This document shows, one piece after another, positions 24,547 to 33,900 of a DNA stretch of 45,922 nt. A model generated the notes under the pieces. That model made no database searches and was not told the DNA's origin. It saw only the letters and a program-made list of their open reading frames with translations. Both the position numbers and the translations under genes were made by a program. The stretch's first letter is position 1; each line of letters opens with the position of its first letter. The DNA is from Ruminococcus flavefaciens 007c (lineage in GTDB: Bacteria > Bacillota > Clostridia > Oscillospirales > Ruminococcaceae): NCBI RefSeq assembly GCF_000571935.1, contig NZ_ATAX01000013.1, positions 1 through 45,922 on the forward strand, read 5' to 3'.

Positions 24547-25957
24547 CGATATAGCTGATCGTGTTTTTCGGCGCAGAGATGAGTACTTAGAAAAAAAGAA
24601 AAGGAAAAAAGCAATATTTATAAGACGTGCTTCCATTGCACTCAGCTGCTGCCTTATGATACTCGTGGGTATAGGAATCTGGAAAGCAGATGTCCTGCTC
24701 TCATTCATGCCTCCAAAGGACAGCAATCAGTACACCACCTCGGAAGCAGAAACGGCAACATCTGCAACAACTGCTGCAGCGATCACTGAGACCACTGCCG
24801 ATATAACCACAACGAAAAACGCTGCCGCTACTACCGTGGCAGTAACCGAAACTACAAGGCCGACTGTCCATACAACTGCGGCCCTGTCAACAGCGGAAAG
24901 GACTTCCGCTACCACAACAAGAGGCGCTCCCTCGGGAAATAAGGATACTGCCCGTACTACCGCTTCGGGCATGGAGGTCACATCTCCATCACGTACAACG
25001 GTCACATCGGATAAGACATCATCCAATAGAACTTCCACAAGTACCCGCATCACATCATATATCATCACATCAACTTCGCGCACAACAAGTATCACACGGA
25101 CCACACGAACTGCCACCAGCACTTCTGTGACCGCCCGTATAACCACTACATCTGTCAGAACTACCACTCAGAGCGCTGCGGTTGCTACGACATCAGCGGG
25201 AACGATGCCGCCGCCTGCTACCTCTATTGCATACACAACTATCACGGAAACTGCCCATACCACGGAACACTATGCTACTTTCCCGGTAGGCACGACCACC
25301 ACCGGTGCCGCTGTACACACCACCACTACCACACAGGCAGCACCGACTACCGCAGAGACTACAGCAGTGACCTACAATAATTTCTATTACAATTACGTCC
25401 GTTACACCATAACAGAATGGCAATACGAAGCTGCGGATATAAACGGAGAGGAGCTGTCTCAGGGCAGGATGTATGTCGATTCCGTCAGCAGATACGTGAG
25501 ATATACCGTATACAGCTACGCTGATTTCGATCCCAAGTTCCTGTGCATGGTAAAATTTGAAGATTCCGATGACGTATATATCGGCGTGAACGAAAAATTT
25601 ACCGCCGAGACTGTTGCGGATTTCATAAATTCCACTAAAATATCAAAATACGCAAAACACTTCGATATGTACCTGTACGATACGGACGAGGTATACAGTG
25701 AGCTGCCAAAGGATAAGGTGATGGAGCCGTTTACAGACCTGCGGCAAGAGCTGCGGCAGCAAGACGAAAACACTGAAATGTCATGGGTCTCCATATACTT
25801 TATACTGTATGATCCATTAACATACGAAAGAATGATCAAACTAGGCGAAATCCGGATAAATCACGGCAACAATGCCACTATCTTTATGTTAGAACAGCCT
25901 CTGACATTTGATATGGAGCCTGACGCAGTCAACAAACTTATAGACGATCTGAAATAA
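24533..25957 (+). CDS. Single-pass membrane protein with long Thr-rich linker, likely anti-sigma/sensor
   Basis: ATG 24533 follows AAAAGGAGGG; the frame opens earlier at a TTG. The 474-residue protein has a short basic cytoplasmic part (about 1-28, DRVFRRRDEYLEKKKRKK), one membrane helix (about 30-52), a Thr/Ser-rich segment of about 220 residues, and a folded C-terminal domain of about 190 residues rich in Tyr and acidic residues. Overlap with the sigma factor gene suggests it holds or senses for that sigma factor, like RsgI in cellulolytic clostridia, but the cytoplasmic part is much shorter than a usual anti-sigma domain. I do not recognise the C-terminal domain. The Thr stretch is a likely O-glycosylated, wall-spanning stalk. 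Confidence 0.75.
   Translation: MKNYNDIADRVFRRRDEYLEKKKRKKAIFIRRASIALSCCLMILVGIGIWKADVLLSFMPPKDSNQYTTSEAETATSATTAAAITETTADITTTKNAAATTVAVTETTRPTVHTTAALSTAERTSATTTRGAPSGNKDTARTTASGMEVTSPSRTTVTSDKTSSNRTSTSTRITSYIITSTSRTTSITRTTRTATSTSVTARITTTSVRTTTQSAAVATTSAGTMPPPATSIAYTTITETAHTTEHYATFPVGTTTTGAAVHTTTTTQAAPTTAETTAVTYNNFYYNYVRYTITEWQYEAADINGEELSQGRMYVDSVSRYVRYTVYSYADFDPKFLCMVKFEDSDDVYIGVNEKFTAETVADFINSTKISKYAKHFDMYLYDTDEVYSELPKDKVMEPFTDLRQELRQQDENTEMSWVSIYFILYDPLTYERMIKLGEIRINHGNNATIFMLEQPLTFDMEPDAVNKLIDDLK
24730..25370 (+). repeat. Thr-rich low-complexity coding stretch
   Basis: More than a third of the codons are ACN, mixed with Ser, Ala and Arg. The stretch has no exact repeat unit. The opposite strand reads as Val-rich frames, which are shadows. 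Confidence 0.85.
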
Positions 25958-25959
25958 CC

Positions 25960-26008
25960 AAAAGTGCTCATACCGACCGCAATTTTTGGTCAGTATGAGC
26001 ACTTTTTT
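25960..26008 (+). terminator. Terminator of the sigma factor operon
   Basis: AAAAGTGCTCATACCGACC pairs with GGTCAGTATGAGCACTTTT, giving a stem of about 19 positions with one mismatch, followed by further T residues. Confidence 0.92.
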
Positions 26009-26049
26009 GCATTTCCGTCATTTTGTCCACCAAATATTTATTTTATAGG

Positions 26050-26078
26050 TTGTTATCAATTCATATTTTATTTATAAT
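26050..26078 (+). promoter_or_regulatory. Orphan sigma-A promoter
   Basis: TTGTTA (26050-26055), a 17-bp spacer and a perfect TATAAT (26073-26078) are present. No protein gene lies downstream on this strand, so the promoter would drive a non-coding transcript. Confidence 0.55.
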
Positions 26079-26084
26079 AAAAAT

Positions 26085-26325
26085 ATAGCAATAATAGGTT
26101 GCTTAAAGGGATATATGATCTGAAGTGATCTTGTACGCACGTCAGATACATCGGTCGCAGTGCTCATGGACGTCCGGTGTTAATATATCGACTCCGAGGA
26201 ATGAAGTGGAAATACTAAAAGGCCTGTTACCCCTCCCATAAATAACATATCCTGTATCAAGTATTTCCACATTTCCTTTGAGAAAAAAGTCTCCCTGCAA
26301 AGCTTTTTCACGCAAAAGCTTTTTT
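26085..26325 (+). ncRNA. Candidate structured non-coding RNA, about 240 nt
   Basis: The stretch lies between a promoter-like sequence and a terminator hairpin and has no convincing reading frame on the plus strand. It contains a perfect 11-bp stem (GTGGAAATACT at 26206-26216 against AGTATTTCCAC at 26260-26270) enclosing a 43-base loop in which GTTA and TAAC can pair again. A 101-codon frame exists on the opposite strand (26447-26142). It starts at GTG without a ribosome binding site and overlaps the hairpins, so it is thought not to be a gene. I could not match the RNA to a known class. Confidence 0.4.
26299..26325 (+). terminator. Terminator of the candidate RNA
   Basis: AAAGCTTTT and AAAAGCTTT form a 9-bp stem around TCACGC, followed by TTT. 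Confidence 0.6.
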
Positions 26326-26334
26326 AAGACGAAT

Positions 26335-26377
26335 ACAAAGGCATAAAGACGGACCCTCTCCCGTCTGCCTTTGTTTT
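26335..26377 (+). terminator. Second terminator-like hairpin
   Basis: ACAAAGGC pairs with GCCTTTGT, and inside this AGACGG pairs with CCGTCT around an 8-base loop; TTT follows. It may back up the first terminator. Confidence 0.55.
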
Positions 26378-26736
26378 CGCCGTTCGTTATTTTATATGGG
26401 ACACAGTTAATATAATGAGCTGTTTTCGGCTCAATAAAGCTCCGCACCGAAGCTTATCGGTGCTCCCTCATGTCAACAGGCCCGCAGGCGGGGAGATCTG
26501 CACTTTACTCCCCCCACCTGCATTCGGGTTTGCTGTTCCCGCGGTCTCGGTAGGATAGCTCAGGACTGCGGTTATATACAGTATCACGCAGAGATCGTAT
26601 AACACACTTTACAAAGACTTTTGGGCGGTCTTTGTGATATATTGTAAGTAATTCCTTTTGCTATCCATCCTTTTGTAAGAGGGCAGATCAGAACAGTCTT
26701 ATCTCCGATCAGGCGGGGGTAGGGCTGTTGCTCTTT
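26378..26736. other. Hairpin-rich intergenic region without a gene
   Basis: Three clear inverted repeats are visible: 26444-26463 (GCACCGA/TCGGTGC), 26476-26536 (ACAG-GCCCG-CAGG outer and inner arms pairing with CCTG, CGGG and CTGT) and 26611-26635 (ACAAAGAC/GTCTTTGT). None has a good T tract. A further weak structure near 26685-26735 ends in CTCTTTTT and may terminate transcripts on the plus strand. No protein or known RNA gene is recognised. Confidence 0.45.
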
Positions 26737-27138
26737 TTACAGGTATATACCGACTATATCATCAACAGGTATGCGAAGCCCGCCGACGAAGACCAGCTGC
26801 CGCGTGGCTTCCTCTATAAGGCGCACATTCCCTGCTGCGGTGATATAAGTTCCTCCCGGTTTATGCTTATCCGGGACGAAATATGTGATCTTACAGTATG
26901 GCTCAGAGGCGATACGTGCGCCTATGAGCTGTATTTTTCTGTTCAGCTCCGCTGCGTCGTCGGCACATAGCTCCGCTTTGCAGTCGGTACGGCGTGCGGA
27001 CTCGCCGATAGCGTCCTCATAGCCGTTAAGAGCCGCAAAGGGTGCAAACTGTGCTGCACGGCTGCGGCGGGACATCTGTGCCCTGCTTTCCGACACATGA
27101 TGCGGCATATTTATTATATCGTCATACTGCCCTGACAT
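26737..27138 (-). CDS. YolD-like family protein
   Basis: The 133-residue protein begins YDDIINMPHHVSESRAQMS, with RAAQFAPFAAL shortly after, the typical opening of YolD-like proteins. These small proteins are regularly encoded next to Y-family polymerases (UvrX/YqjW type) in Firmicutes and are SOS-linked; their molecular role is unclear. A GGAGG lies upstream of the start. It follows the polymerase gene by 144 bp on the same strand, so the two probably share the LexA-controlled promoter. Confidence 0.8.
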   Translation of the reverse strand: MSGQYDDIINMPHHVSESRAQMSRRSRAAQFAPFAALNGYEDAIGESARRTDCKAELCADDAAELNRKIQLIGARIASEPYCKITYFVPDKHKPGGTYITAAGNVRLIEEATRQLVFVGGLRIPVDDIVGIYL

Positions 27139-27282
27139 AGTAAAGCCTCCCTTCCGAACGAGCTCTTTTGCATAACCATATCCCGCAGGATACCTGAATT
27201 TTCCCTATCAGCATTATTACAGCAGGTCACGCTTACGAAGGACTTAGGCCTCCGAAAGTCTATTTATAGTTTACCCCAACAT

Positions 27283-28785
27283 TTATGCCCTGTGACCTCC
27301 TATCTGCTGATTGCGCGAACGTGCGGTGGCTCCCTCGCAGAGATTTGTTCCGCGCAGCACCGCGTTCCTGCCGTACCTCTCCTTTATATCCAGCATCGCC
27401 AGCTGAAGACTGTTCTCTCGCCTCAGCGCCGCCTCCCCGGCAGTGCGTCTGCGCTCTTCCTCCTCAAAATCGGTAAAGAAGTCCAGCTGCCGCTGTTCCT
27501 CACAGACCGTAGACTCAGGCCGCACCCCTTCGGCACATATAGTTATCCTGCGCACGGAGAGAAGAGCATCGGTAATACGGTCAAAAAGCTCCACAGCCGC
27601 CTCGGTTATCAGCTTTGACGACGACACGGGAGCAGTAAGATTGATCGTACCGTGAGCGTGTGCAGGCACATCCCTGCCGTAATGGTCGAGAACTACTTTC
27701 CCCTTGTAGCTCTGTATTATATCGTCTCTTCGCAGATTTTCCACATCATAGCCGATGGTCAGCGTAAGCTTGCCTGTCACAAGTCCTTTCCCCGCAAGGT
27801 CCAGTGAAAGCAGATCCGCCATCTCCCATGTGATAAGACGGGCGGTATCGTTGGGAGTTGCCTCCTGAAGCACCTGCCCCGAGCTTATGCTGCTGCTCTC
27901 GGGCCGATAGCCCTTTATATCAGCGATGGTACAGGGTTCCCAGCCCCATGCGTGATCTATGAGCAGCTCCGCATTCACGCCGAACATTCTGTACAGCGCA
28001 CTCTCTCCGAACTCCGACGTTGACATACGCGCTATATCCCCCATAGTGAATATGCCGCTGTGCTCCAGCCTTCTCGCATAGCCTCTCCCCACCCGCCAGA
28101 AGTCCGTAAGCGGGCGATGCTCCCACATGAGGCGGCGGTAAGAAAGCTCGTCCAGCTCGGCTATACGCACTCCGTCCTTATCCGCAGGCATCTTCTTTGC
28201 GACTATATCCATCGCTATCTTGCACAGGTAAAGATTAGTTCCTATACCCGCCGTGGCAGTGATCCCCGTTGCCCTGAGCACATCCCTTATCATGATCATT
28301 GCAAGCTCATGAGCAGTCACGCCGTAGGTCTCAAGATATGGCGTCGCGTCTATTAATACCTCGTCTATGGAGTACACGTGTATATCCTCAGGAGCTACAT
28401 ATTTAAGGTATATCTGGTATATCCTCGTACTGTAAGCTATATAGAGCGCCATTCTCGGCACAGCCACTATGTAAGACAGCTCCAGTGAGGGATCCTTTTC
28501 CAGCTCCGATGCCAGATACGAGCTCCCTGTAAATCTGCGCCGCGGAGCCTTGTACCTGCGGACCGCATTTACATCGGCAGTCTGCGCCACGACTTCAAAA
28601 AGCCGAGGCCTCCCCGGAATACCGCAGGCCTTCAGTGAAGGAGATACCGCAAGGCATATGGTCTTGTCTGTACGGCTCTTGTCCGCCACCACCAGATTCG
28701 TGTCAAGAGGATCCAGATCTTTCTCCACACATTCCACCGAAGCATAGAATGACTTCAGATCTATTGCGATATATTGCTTTTTCAC
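27283..28785 (-). CDS. Y-family translesion DNA polymerase (UmuC/UvrX-like)
   Basis: GTG 28785 is chosen because GAGGAGG ends seven bases upstream; the open frame begins at 28800 inside that site. The protein has 500 residues. It shows AIDLKSFYASVE (first metal-binding Asp and the SFYASVE hallmark), the palm motif YSIDEVLID (usually SIDEVFxD) and TATAGIGTNLYLCKIAMD. These are hallmarks of error-prone polymerases that copy damaged DNA. The C-terminal 100 residues are charged and may hold a beta-clamp-binding motif (RQLDFF). A perfect LexA box overlaps its promoter, so it is damage-inducible. Confidence 0.93.
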   Translation of the reverse strand: MKKQYIAIDLKSFYASVECVEKDLDPLDTNLVVADKSRTDKTICLAVSPSLKACGIPGRPRLFEVVAQTADVNAVRRYKAPRRRFTGSSYLASELEKDPSLELSYIVAVPRMALYIAYSTRIYQIYLKYVAPEDIHVYSIDEVLIDATPYLETYGVTAHELAMIMIRDVLRATGITATAGIGTNLYLCKIAMDIVAKKMPADKDGVRIAELDELSYRRLMWEHRPLTDFWRVGRGYARRLEHSGIFTMGDIARMSTSEFGESALYRMFGVNAELLIDHAWGWEPCTIADIKGYRPESSSISSGQVLQEATPNDTARLITWEMADLLSLDLAGKGLVTGKLTLTIGYDVENLRRDDIIQSYKGKVVLDHYGRDVPAHAHGTINLTAPVSSSKLITEAAVELFDRITDALLSVRRITICAEGVRPESTVCEEQRQLDFFTDFEEEERRRTAGEAALRRENSLQLAMLDIKERYGRNAVLRGTNLCEGATARSRNQQIGGHRA

Positions 28786-28805
28786 GGCGCACCTCCTCAC
28801 TTATA

Positions 28806-28817
28806 GAACATTTGTTC
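28806..28817. promoter_or_regulatory. LexA (SOS) box
   Basis: GAAC-ATTT-GTTC is a perfect match to the Gram-positive LexA/DinR core. It sits just downstream of the -10, over the expected transcription start of the polymerase gene, where bound LexA would block initiation. Confidence 0.92.
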
Positions 28818-28824
28818 TGTTTAT

Positions 28825-28853
28825 ATTATAACACTGCTTTTCTGATTTGTCAA
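28825..28853 (-). promoter_or_regulatory. Consensus promoter of polY-yolD
   Basis: Perfect -35 TTGACA (28853-28848), a 17-bp spacer and perfect -10 TATAAT (28830-28825). A full-consensus promoter under LexA is a normal SOS design. Confidence 0.92.
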
Positions 28854-29025
28854 GAGCCTCCCAAAAAAGAAAATATGTTTCCTTTTGATGCCGCTTCACG
28901 TTTTTTTACAATATTTTGCAACATATTACCATAGCATTAATATCAGACAAATATTTTCACTTCTGATTGTGCACATCTTACAAAAATCAACAACTTAAAT
29001 CTTCCAATAAGCTATCGAGATAATA

Positions 29026-29054
29026 TTGACACTTAACCCATTAAATGGTATAAT
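29026..29054 (+). promoter_or_regulatory. Consensus promoter of the U32-like gene
   Basis: Perfect TTGACA (29026-29031), a 17-bp spacer and perfect TATAAT (29049-29054). The leader is about 160 nt, AT-rich, with no recognised riboswitch. Confidence 0.9.
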
Positions 29055-29220
29055 TTTCATATGGGGACTGTTGCGGAAATATACATATATACCGCGATAT
29101 ATACACAAATACTTAATCGCACCTTCACTGCCGCTTTTACGGTGAAAAAATTCAGAAAGATACTGCAAAGGTGTAAAAAGTCCTGCTTTATTATTATTTT
29201 TTAGGGAGATGTGTAACAAC

Positions 29221-30900
29221 ATGAATCAGGATTACATTTCATTTGATCTGGGCTGCAATTTTGATTACAAACTTTTTGACTTCGTTGACCAGTATGACAA
29301 AAAGCACTCGATCACCAGCTTTTTCGGGAAGCTGAAGCACGACGGGCTCCCCGGAGGCCGTACCGCTTCTATCATTCCCGATTTTTCCTTGGATCAGCTC
29401 GCTGATTATGTAAAGGAATGTCAGAAGCGCGATATCACTTTCAATTACCTTATCAACCCGCTTTCAATGGATCAGAACGAGATCGATCCCGTTGTGGGCA
29501 AGCAGATCCGTGACTTTATCCACCAGATGTACGATATGGGCATCAGAGCCTTCACTCTCAATTCCCCTATCCTCATAAAGTACGTAAAGAGAGAGTTCAA
29601 GGACGTTTTTGTAACTCTCGGCCTTTACGCTTACCCCACAACTATCCAGCACATCGAATACTGGCGCAACTGGGGCGTTGACGAGATCACTCTCGATCAC
29701 GGCTTCAACAGAAGATTCGATCTGCTCAGAAAGCTTCTCACACAGTACAAGGATACAGACCTTCATCTCCGCGTTATCGCTAACAACCTCTGTCTGAGAG
29801 AATGTCCCTTCCGTCTGGCACATGGATGCTTCGTAGGCCACTCGGATCCCGACAGGTTCTCTATGGACTATTCCCTTGTTAACTGCGCATACAAGAAGGT
29901 AACTCATCCCGCTGCTATACTTACAGCTGAATTCATCCGTCCCGAGGACGTTCATTTCTACAGAGAGCTGGCAGAGGAAACAGGCAACAAGCACTTCTCC
30001 ATAAAGCTCATAGACAGAACAAGAACTACGGACTTCCTCCACAGAGTCGTAAAGAGCTACATGGAAGAATCCTATGACGGAAACCTTCTCGATATAGTAA
30101 ACTGGCCTCAGGCCAAGACCATAGCTACACGCCCCGACGAAAAGGATCCTCTCCTTGCAGAAGGTGCAGGTGCTCCCGCTGGTGCTCCTATGGGTGCAGG
30201 CGGACCTCCCGCAGGTATGCCTGCCAGCGGACCTCCTCCGTGGATAATGGAAGGCAGACCTCCCAGACCCGGCGAGCCTGAGGAATGGGGAAAGGCACAC
30301 GGCATCACAGCACCTCCTGCTGGTATGCCTCCCTTCGGTGCCGGCGCTCCCGCTGGTGCTCCTCCTATGGGTGCAGGCGGACCTCCCACAGGTATGCCTG
30401 CCGGTGGACCTCCTCCGTGGGTAATAGAAGGCAGACCTCCCAGGCCCGGCGAGCCTGAGGAATGGGGAAAGGCACACGGTATCACAGCACCTCCTGCTGG
30501 TATGCCGGCCGGCGGCCCTCCACCCTGGGCAGCAGGTATAAACGGTCAGCCTCCGATCGGTCCTCCTCCCGGAGCTCCCATTATGAGATGGATGGAGAGA
30601 CTCAAGCCCGAGGCTATGATGAGATACGGCAGAACTATGCACCTGCCTAAGCTCTATGTGGACAACAAAAAGCTTGACGGCTTCCTTGAGCACTTCATAA
30701 ACAACAATAACTGTGCAAGCTCCCTCTGCGTAAACGATATACTCGAAGAGGGACAGACTGCTCCCAATGCCTGCGCACACTGCAGCAACTGGGCAAAGAA
30801 GGTCATCTCCTACGACGAGGCTGAGGTGGCACAGTGGAAGGAGCTCTGCTCAAGCGTGCTCCAGAGTCTCGAAGACGGCTCTATCTACTTTGAACAATAA
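29221..30900 (+). CDS. Peptidase U32/UbiU-like protein with Pro/Gly-rich repeat insertion
   Basis: GGGAG at 29203-29207 fits ATG 29221 better than ATG 29209, which is only about two bases from it. The protein has 559 residues. Part 1 (about 1-310) reads as a TIM-barrel like the U32 family, with four Cys (191, 195, 203, 222) in CLRECPFRLAHGC and LVNCAY, suggesting an Fe-S cluster as in UbiU/UbiV, RlhA and TrhP, which carry out O2-independent hydroxylations. Part 2 (about 315-455) is Pro/Gly/Ala-rich with tandem repeats. Part 3 (about 460-559) has a second Cys set (CASSLC, NACAHC), possibly another metal site. The family match is by eye, and the substrate is unknown. It is transcribed alone from a perfect promoter. 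Confidence 0.65.
   Translation: MNQDYISFDLGCNFDYKLFDFVDQYDKKHSITSFFGKLKHDGLPGGRTASIIPDFSLDQLADYVKECQKRDITFNYLINPLSMDQNEIDPVVGKQIRDFIHQMYDMGIRAFTLNSPILIKYVKREFKDVFVTLGLYAYPTTIQHIEYWRNWGVDEITLDHGFNRRFDLLRKLLTQYKDTDLHLRVIANNLCLRECPFRLAHGCFVGHSDPDRFSMDYSLVNCAYKKVTHPAAILTAEFIRPEDVHFYRELAEETGNKHFSIKLIDRTRTTDFLHRVVKSYMEESYDGNLLDIVNWPQAKTIATRPDEKDPLLAEGAGAPAGAPMGAGGPPAGMPASGPPPWIMEGRPPRPGEPEEWGKAHGITAPPAGMPPFGAGAPAGAPPMGAGGPPTGMPAGGPPPWVIEGRPPRPGEPEEWGKAHGITAPPAGMPAGGPPPWAAGINGQPPIGPPPGAPIMRWMERLKPEAMMRYGRTMHLPKLYVDNKKLDGFLEHFINNNNCASSLCVNDILEEGQTAPNACAHCSNWAKKVISYDEAEVAQWKELCSSVLQSLEDGSIYFEQ
30163..30536 (+). repeat. Pro/Gly-rich tandem repeat inside the U32-like gene, 174-bp period
   Basis: The motif GCTCCCGCTGGTGCT recurs at 30172 and 30346, giving a 58-residue unit that contains GMPAGGPPPW, EGRPPRPGEPEEWGKAHG and ITAPPAGMP. 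A third partial unit begins near 30482. The two full copies are almost identical at DNA level, so duplication is recent. Confidence 0.9.
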
Positions 30901-30911
30901 TGCACATACGG

Positions 30912-30944
30912 AAAAAGCGCTGTACCGAGGTACAGCGCTTTTTT
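30912..30944 (+). terminator. Terminator of the U32-like gene
   Basis: AAAAAGCGCTGTACC and GGTACAGCGCTTTTT pair almost perfectly around a tiny loop, ending in a T tract. Confidence 0.93.
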
Positions 30945-30950
30945 ATGCCG

Positions 30951-30981
30951 AAAAAATATCCCCCCGTATATCCGGGGGGAT
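30951..30981 (-). terminator. Terminator of the surface-fibre operon
   Basis: On the minus strand ATCCCCCCG and CGGGGGGAT form a 9-bp GC-rich stem followed by ATTTTTT. It lies just downstream of the giant adhesin stop codon. Confidence 0.9.
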
Positions 30982-30989
30982 AAAACATT

Positions 30990-33900
30990 TTATGGACTGG
31001 GTTCAAAACTGTTTTTACGGAATCTTCCGCCGCTTTCGATATAAACTCTGCCGTTGGCACATTCATACCAGCCTGCGGGGAATCCTGCCTTGCCCATATT
31101 TCCTGCATTATTATCTGTTCCTCCATTAACCGAATCTGGCAGGAGGATAGGTGTATCTGTGCTGAATGTCCATGTCTTTATAACATCTATTATAGCCTGA
31201 TTTGACAGTGACGTACAGCCGTTGAACATATTGGTAACTGAACCACATTCCGTCATATCAGCACCCTTAAGGAAGTCGATATTTGTCAGACTGCTGCAGT
31301 TCAGGAACATTTCCTTGAACGACTGATTGTAATTGTTAGCATAAGTGAAGGAATCATCAGAAGTGCTGCTGTAAGGTCTCAAGGTCGTATCCTTAAGATT
31401 TACAACAGATTCAAGCGAAGTACAATTAGCAAACATCTGATTGAAGATATGTATGTGTTCAAGATTACTGTTGAAGGTAACATTCTTCAATGAAGTATCT
31501 CCGCTGAACATCGTTTTGAAGCTTTCACACCTCGGAAAATCGCCGTTTATTGTCACATCTGTAAGTGATGTACAGCCTGAGAACATACTAAGCGCAGTAA
31601 TACAGTTATCAAAATCACTGTTTATAGTTACCGATGTCAGAGCAGGACAATTTATAAATGCTCTTTCCATTGTAGTTACGCCTGAGAAGTCAATGTCCTC
31701 AACTCCGCTTACGTCAGTAAGATTTACAAATTTATTGCCGTGGTAGAAGAGATCTTTGCAACTGCCGTCAATGAGTACTCTCGGTGATTTGCTGAACCAG
31801 TACACATCATATCCGTCCGCCTGAGTATCCGTGCGGTTCACAGCGTAGAGATATACTACATCCGGATATTCGGGATCCTCAGGATTGTTCGGATTGCGCG
31901 TTACCGATATTATAGCAGCCTTATGGATATTGCCCGCTATTTCATGATCATACAGATCATTTATTTCATAACGAACTTTCGTACTGTCGGGATTCTTCAG
32001 ACATCTCTGCCACATTGCCATACCTTCATCGTAATCCACGTGTTGGAAACTTCTGAATCTTAAATATCTGTCATTACCGGTGGTATGTGCAACCCAATTC
32101 AGATTCTGTATAAAGCTGGTTTCTCCCGTATTAGTAGTATTAATTATCTTCGCAGTGGGATCAGGGTGGTTTTCCAGCTGAGCCACAAAGGTAAATACAG
32201 TATTGCCCTCATTCTCGGAGCTGAAAATAAAGTCCTTTATCTCCTGCTCGTTATTGAAGGTCTGCTCGGTAAGCTGTCCGTTTTCGTCCTCGTACTGCCA
32301 GCATTTAAATACATAGCCCGAATCCAGTATATGAAGCAGATGCTGATCCATATCGCTGGTTATCTCACCTGTGTCCGCAGACTTGGTGAATACAACATCT
32401 GCGGAAGTCTCGTCATCACCGAATACAGAGAGGTTATTGCTGTCCTGCCGCAGTGTGACATACTTCTTTATGTCGGACTTTGCTCCCTCATAGCGTATCA
32501 GGAGCTCAGCCGTCATGCCCGAACCGTCAGTGACCGTTACTGTCCTGCTTAACAGGCTGTAATCCTTGGTGTTGGGAACTTCGAGGTAATAGCTGCCTCC
32601 GTCCTCAACGATATTCACACTGTAACCGTCGCTGCCCGTATAGGTCAGGCTGCTCTTCTGCTCTGTATCCAGTATCTCTGTCTCGTCTTTGCTGTCTGTG
32701 CGGCTTACAGCTATATCATCGAGAGGTATTCTGTACGTCGATGAAGCTGCTCCCGAAACGGGAACGTAGCCGTCGTATACCGCTCTGATGCCTGTTATGT
32801 ACCTGTTGGCCGCAGGGAAACGGTTATTTACAGCCGTAACATGGCTGAGTCCGTCAAAGCGTTCTATACTGTTGCGGTATTCTGCCCTGTACTGCGGTAT
32901 CTCTCCCTCGGGAGCATCGCGGAGGTCGCAGTATGCTTTCCGCGAATCGGTCTGTACAGTACCTGCCGCAGGATAATAGCTGCTTATATTCGTATCATCC
33001 GTCACTGTTGCAAGGCGGCTGAACTCATAGCGTGAAACGCTTATCTCCTCGATCATATAGCAGCCCTGTGCAACCGATACCGCTGTATGTCCTGCGGTAT
33101 CTCCCGCGCTGAAGCTCATGAACTCGGTGTAGCTCATGCCGTTTGCAAGAGGTGTACGGTCTGTAAGATTGTTTATTTCGGTTATCTTATAGATGAATGT
33201 AGGAGTTCCGAAGGCATCGGAATAATCTGTCCCCTCGGGGAGCAGCTTATCTATAAGGATATTCGCCATTGCACGGGGCTCTTCACATTTGCGGTAGATC
33301 TGCTGACTGCAGCTCTCCCTGTCCACTGTGAAGCTCTCCACTATGGTAGAAGCATATCCCCTGGGAGGCTCTGTCTCTATGAACTCATATGTGCCCCATA
33401 CAAGACCTGTAACGTTTATCTGTCCGCTGCTGTCGGTTATAAGCTCCGTAACGGCGCCTGATGTGCTGCTGTCGGCTATTCTGTAAACGCTGCCGTCCCT
33501 GACAACGCTGCATCGCTTTGCGGTACCGTCTGAAAGCTTCTGCACAAGTCCGAACTTAGCTCCCGCAAGCTTCTTTTCCTCATGATCCTTTTCGTACTTG
33601 TCAAGAACCACACTGCCGCTTCTGGGATCGTTGTCCATAAACACACGGTTAACAGAGCTCGAGGTCTTTGCGCTCACTCTGAACTCCCTGGAGGTATCGT
33701 TCAGCTCATAGCCGGTAGGAGCACTTATCTCCTTGAAGTAATACGTACCCCATTCCAGATTGTCTATTACCTGAGTCCAGCCGTCGCTGTCGGTAACAAA
33801 GTCGTAGGAACCGCTGTGATATATTACCGTATCGTAATCCTCTTTATTGGCCAGCTCCTCATAATTACTAAGAGGAGGCGGATTCTGCTCGTCGCCGAGC

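Noticed and set aside
24727..25167. 146-codon Val-rich minus-strand frame
   Set aside because: It is the complement of the Thr-rich linker (ACN read as NGT gives Val/Gly-type codons).
26142..26447. 101-codon minus-strand frame
   Set aside because: GTG start without a ribosome binding site, overlap with several terminator-like hairpins, and no recognisable domain. Kept as a caveat in the RNA entry.
29464..30780. 438-codon minus-strand frame
   Set aside because: Shadow of the U32-like gene; its Arg/Ser/His-rich repeats mirror the Pro/Gly repeat on the plus strand.
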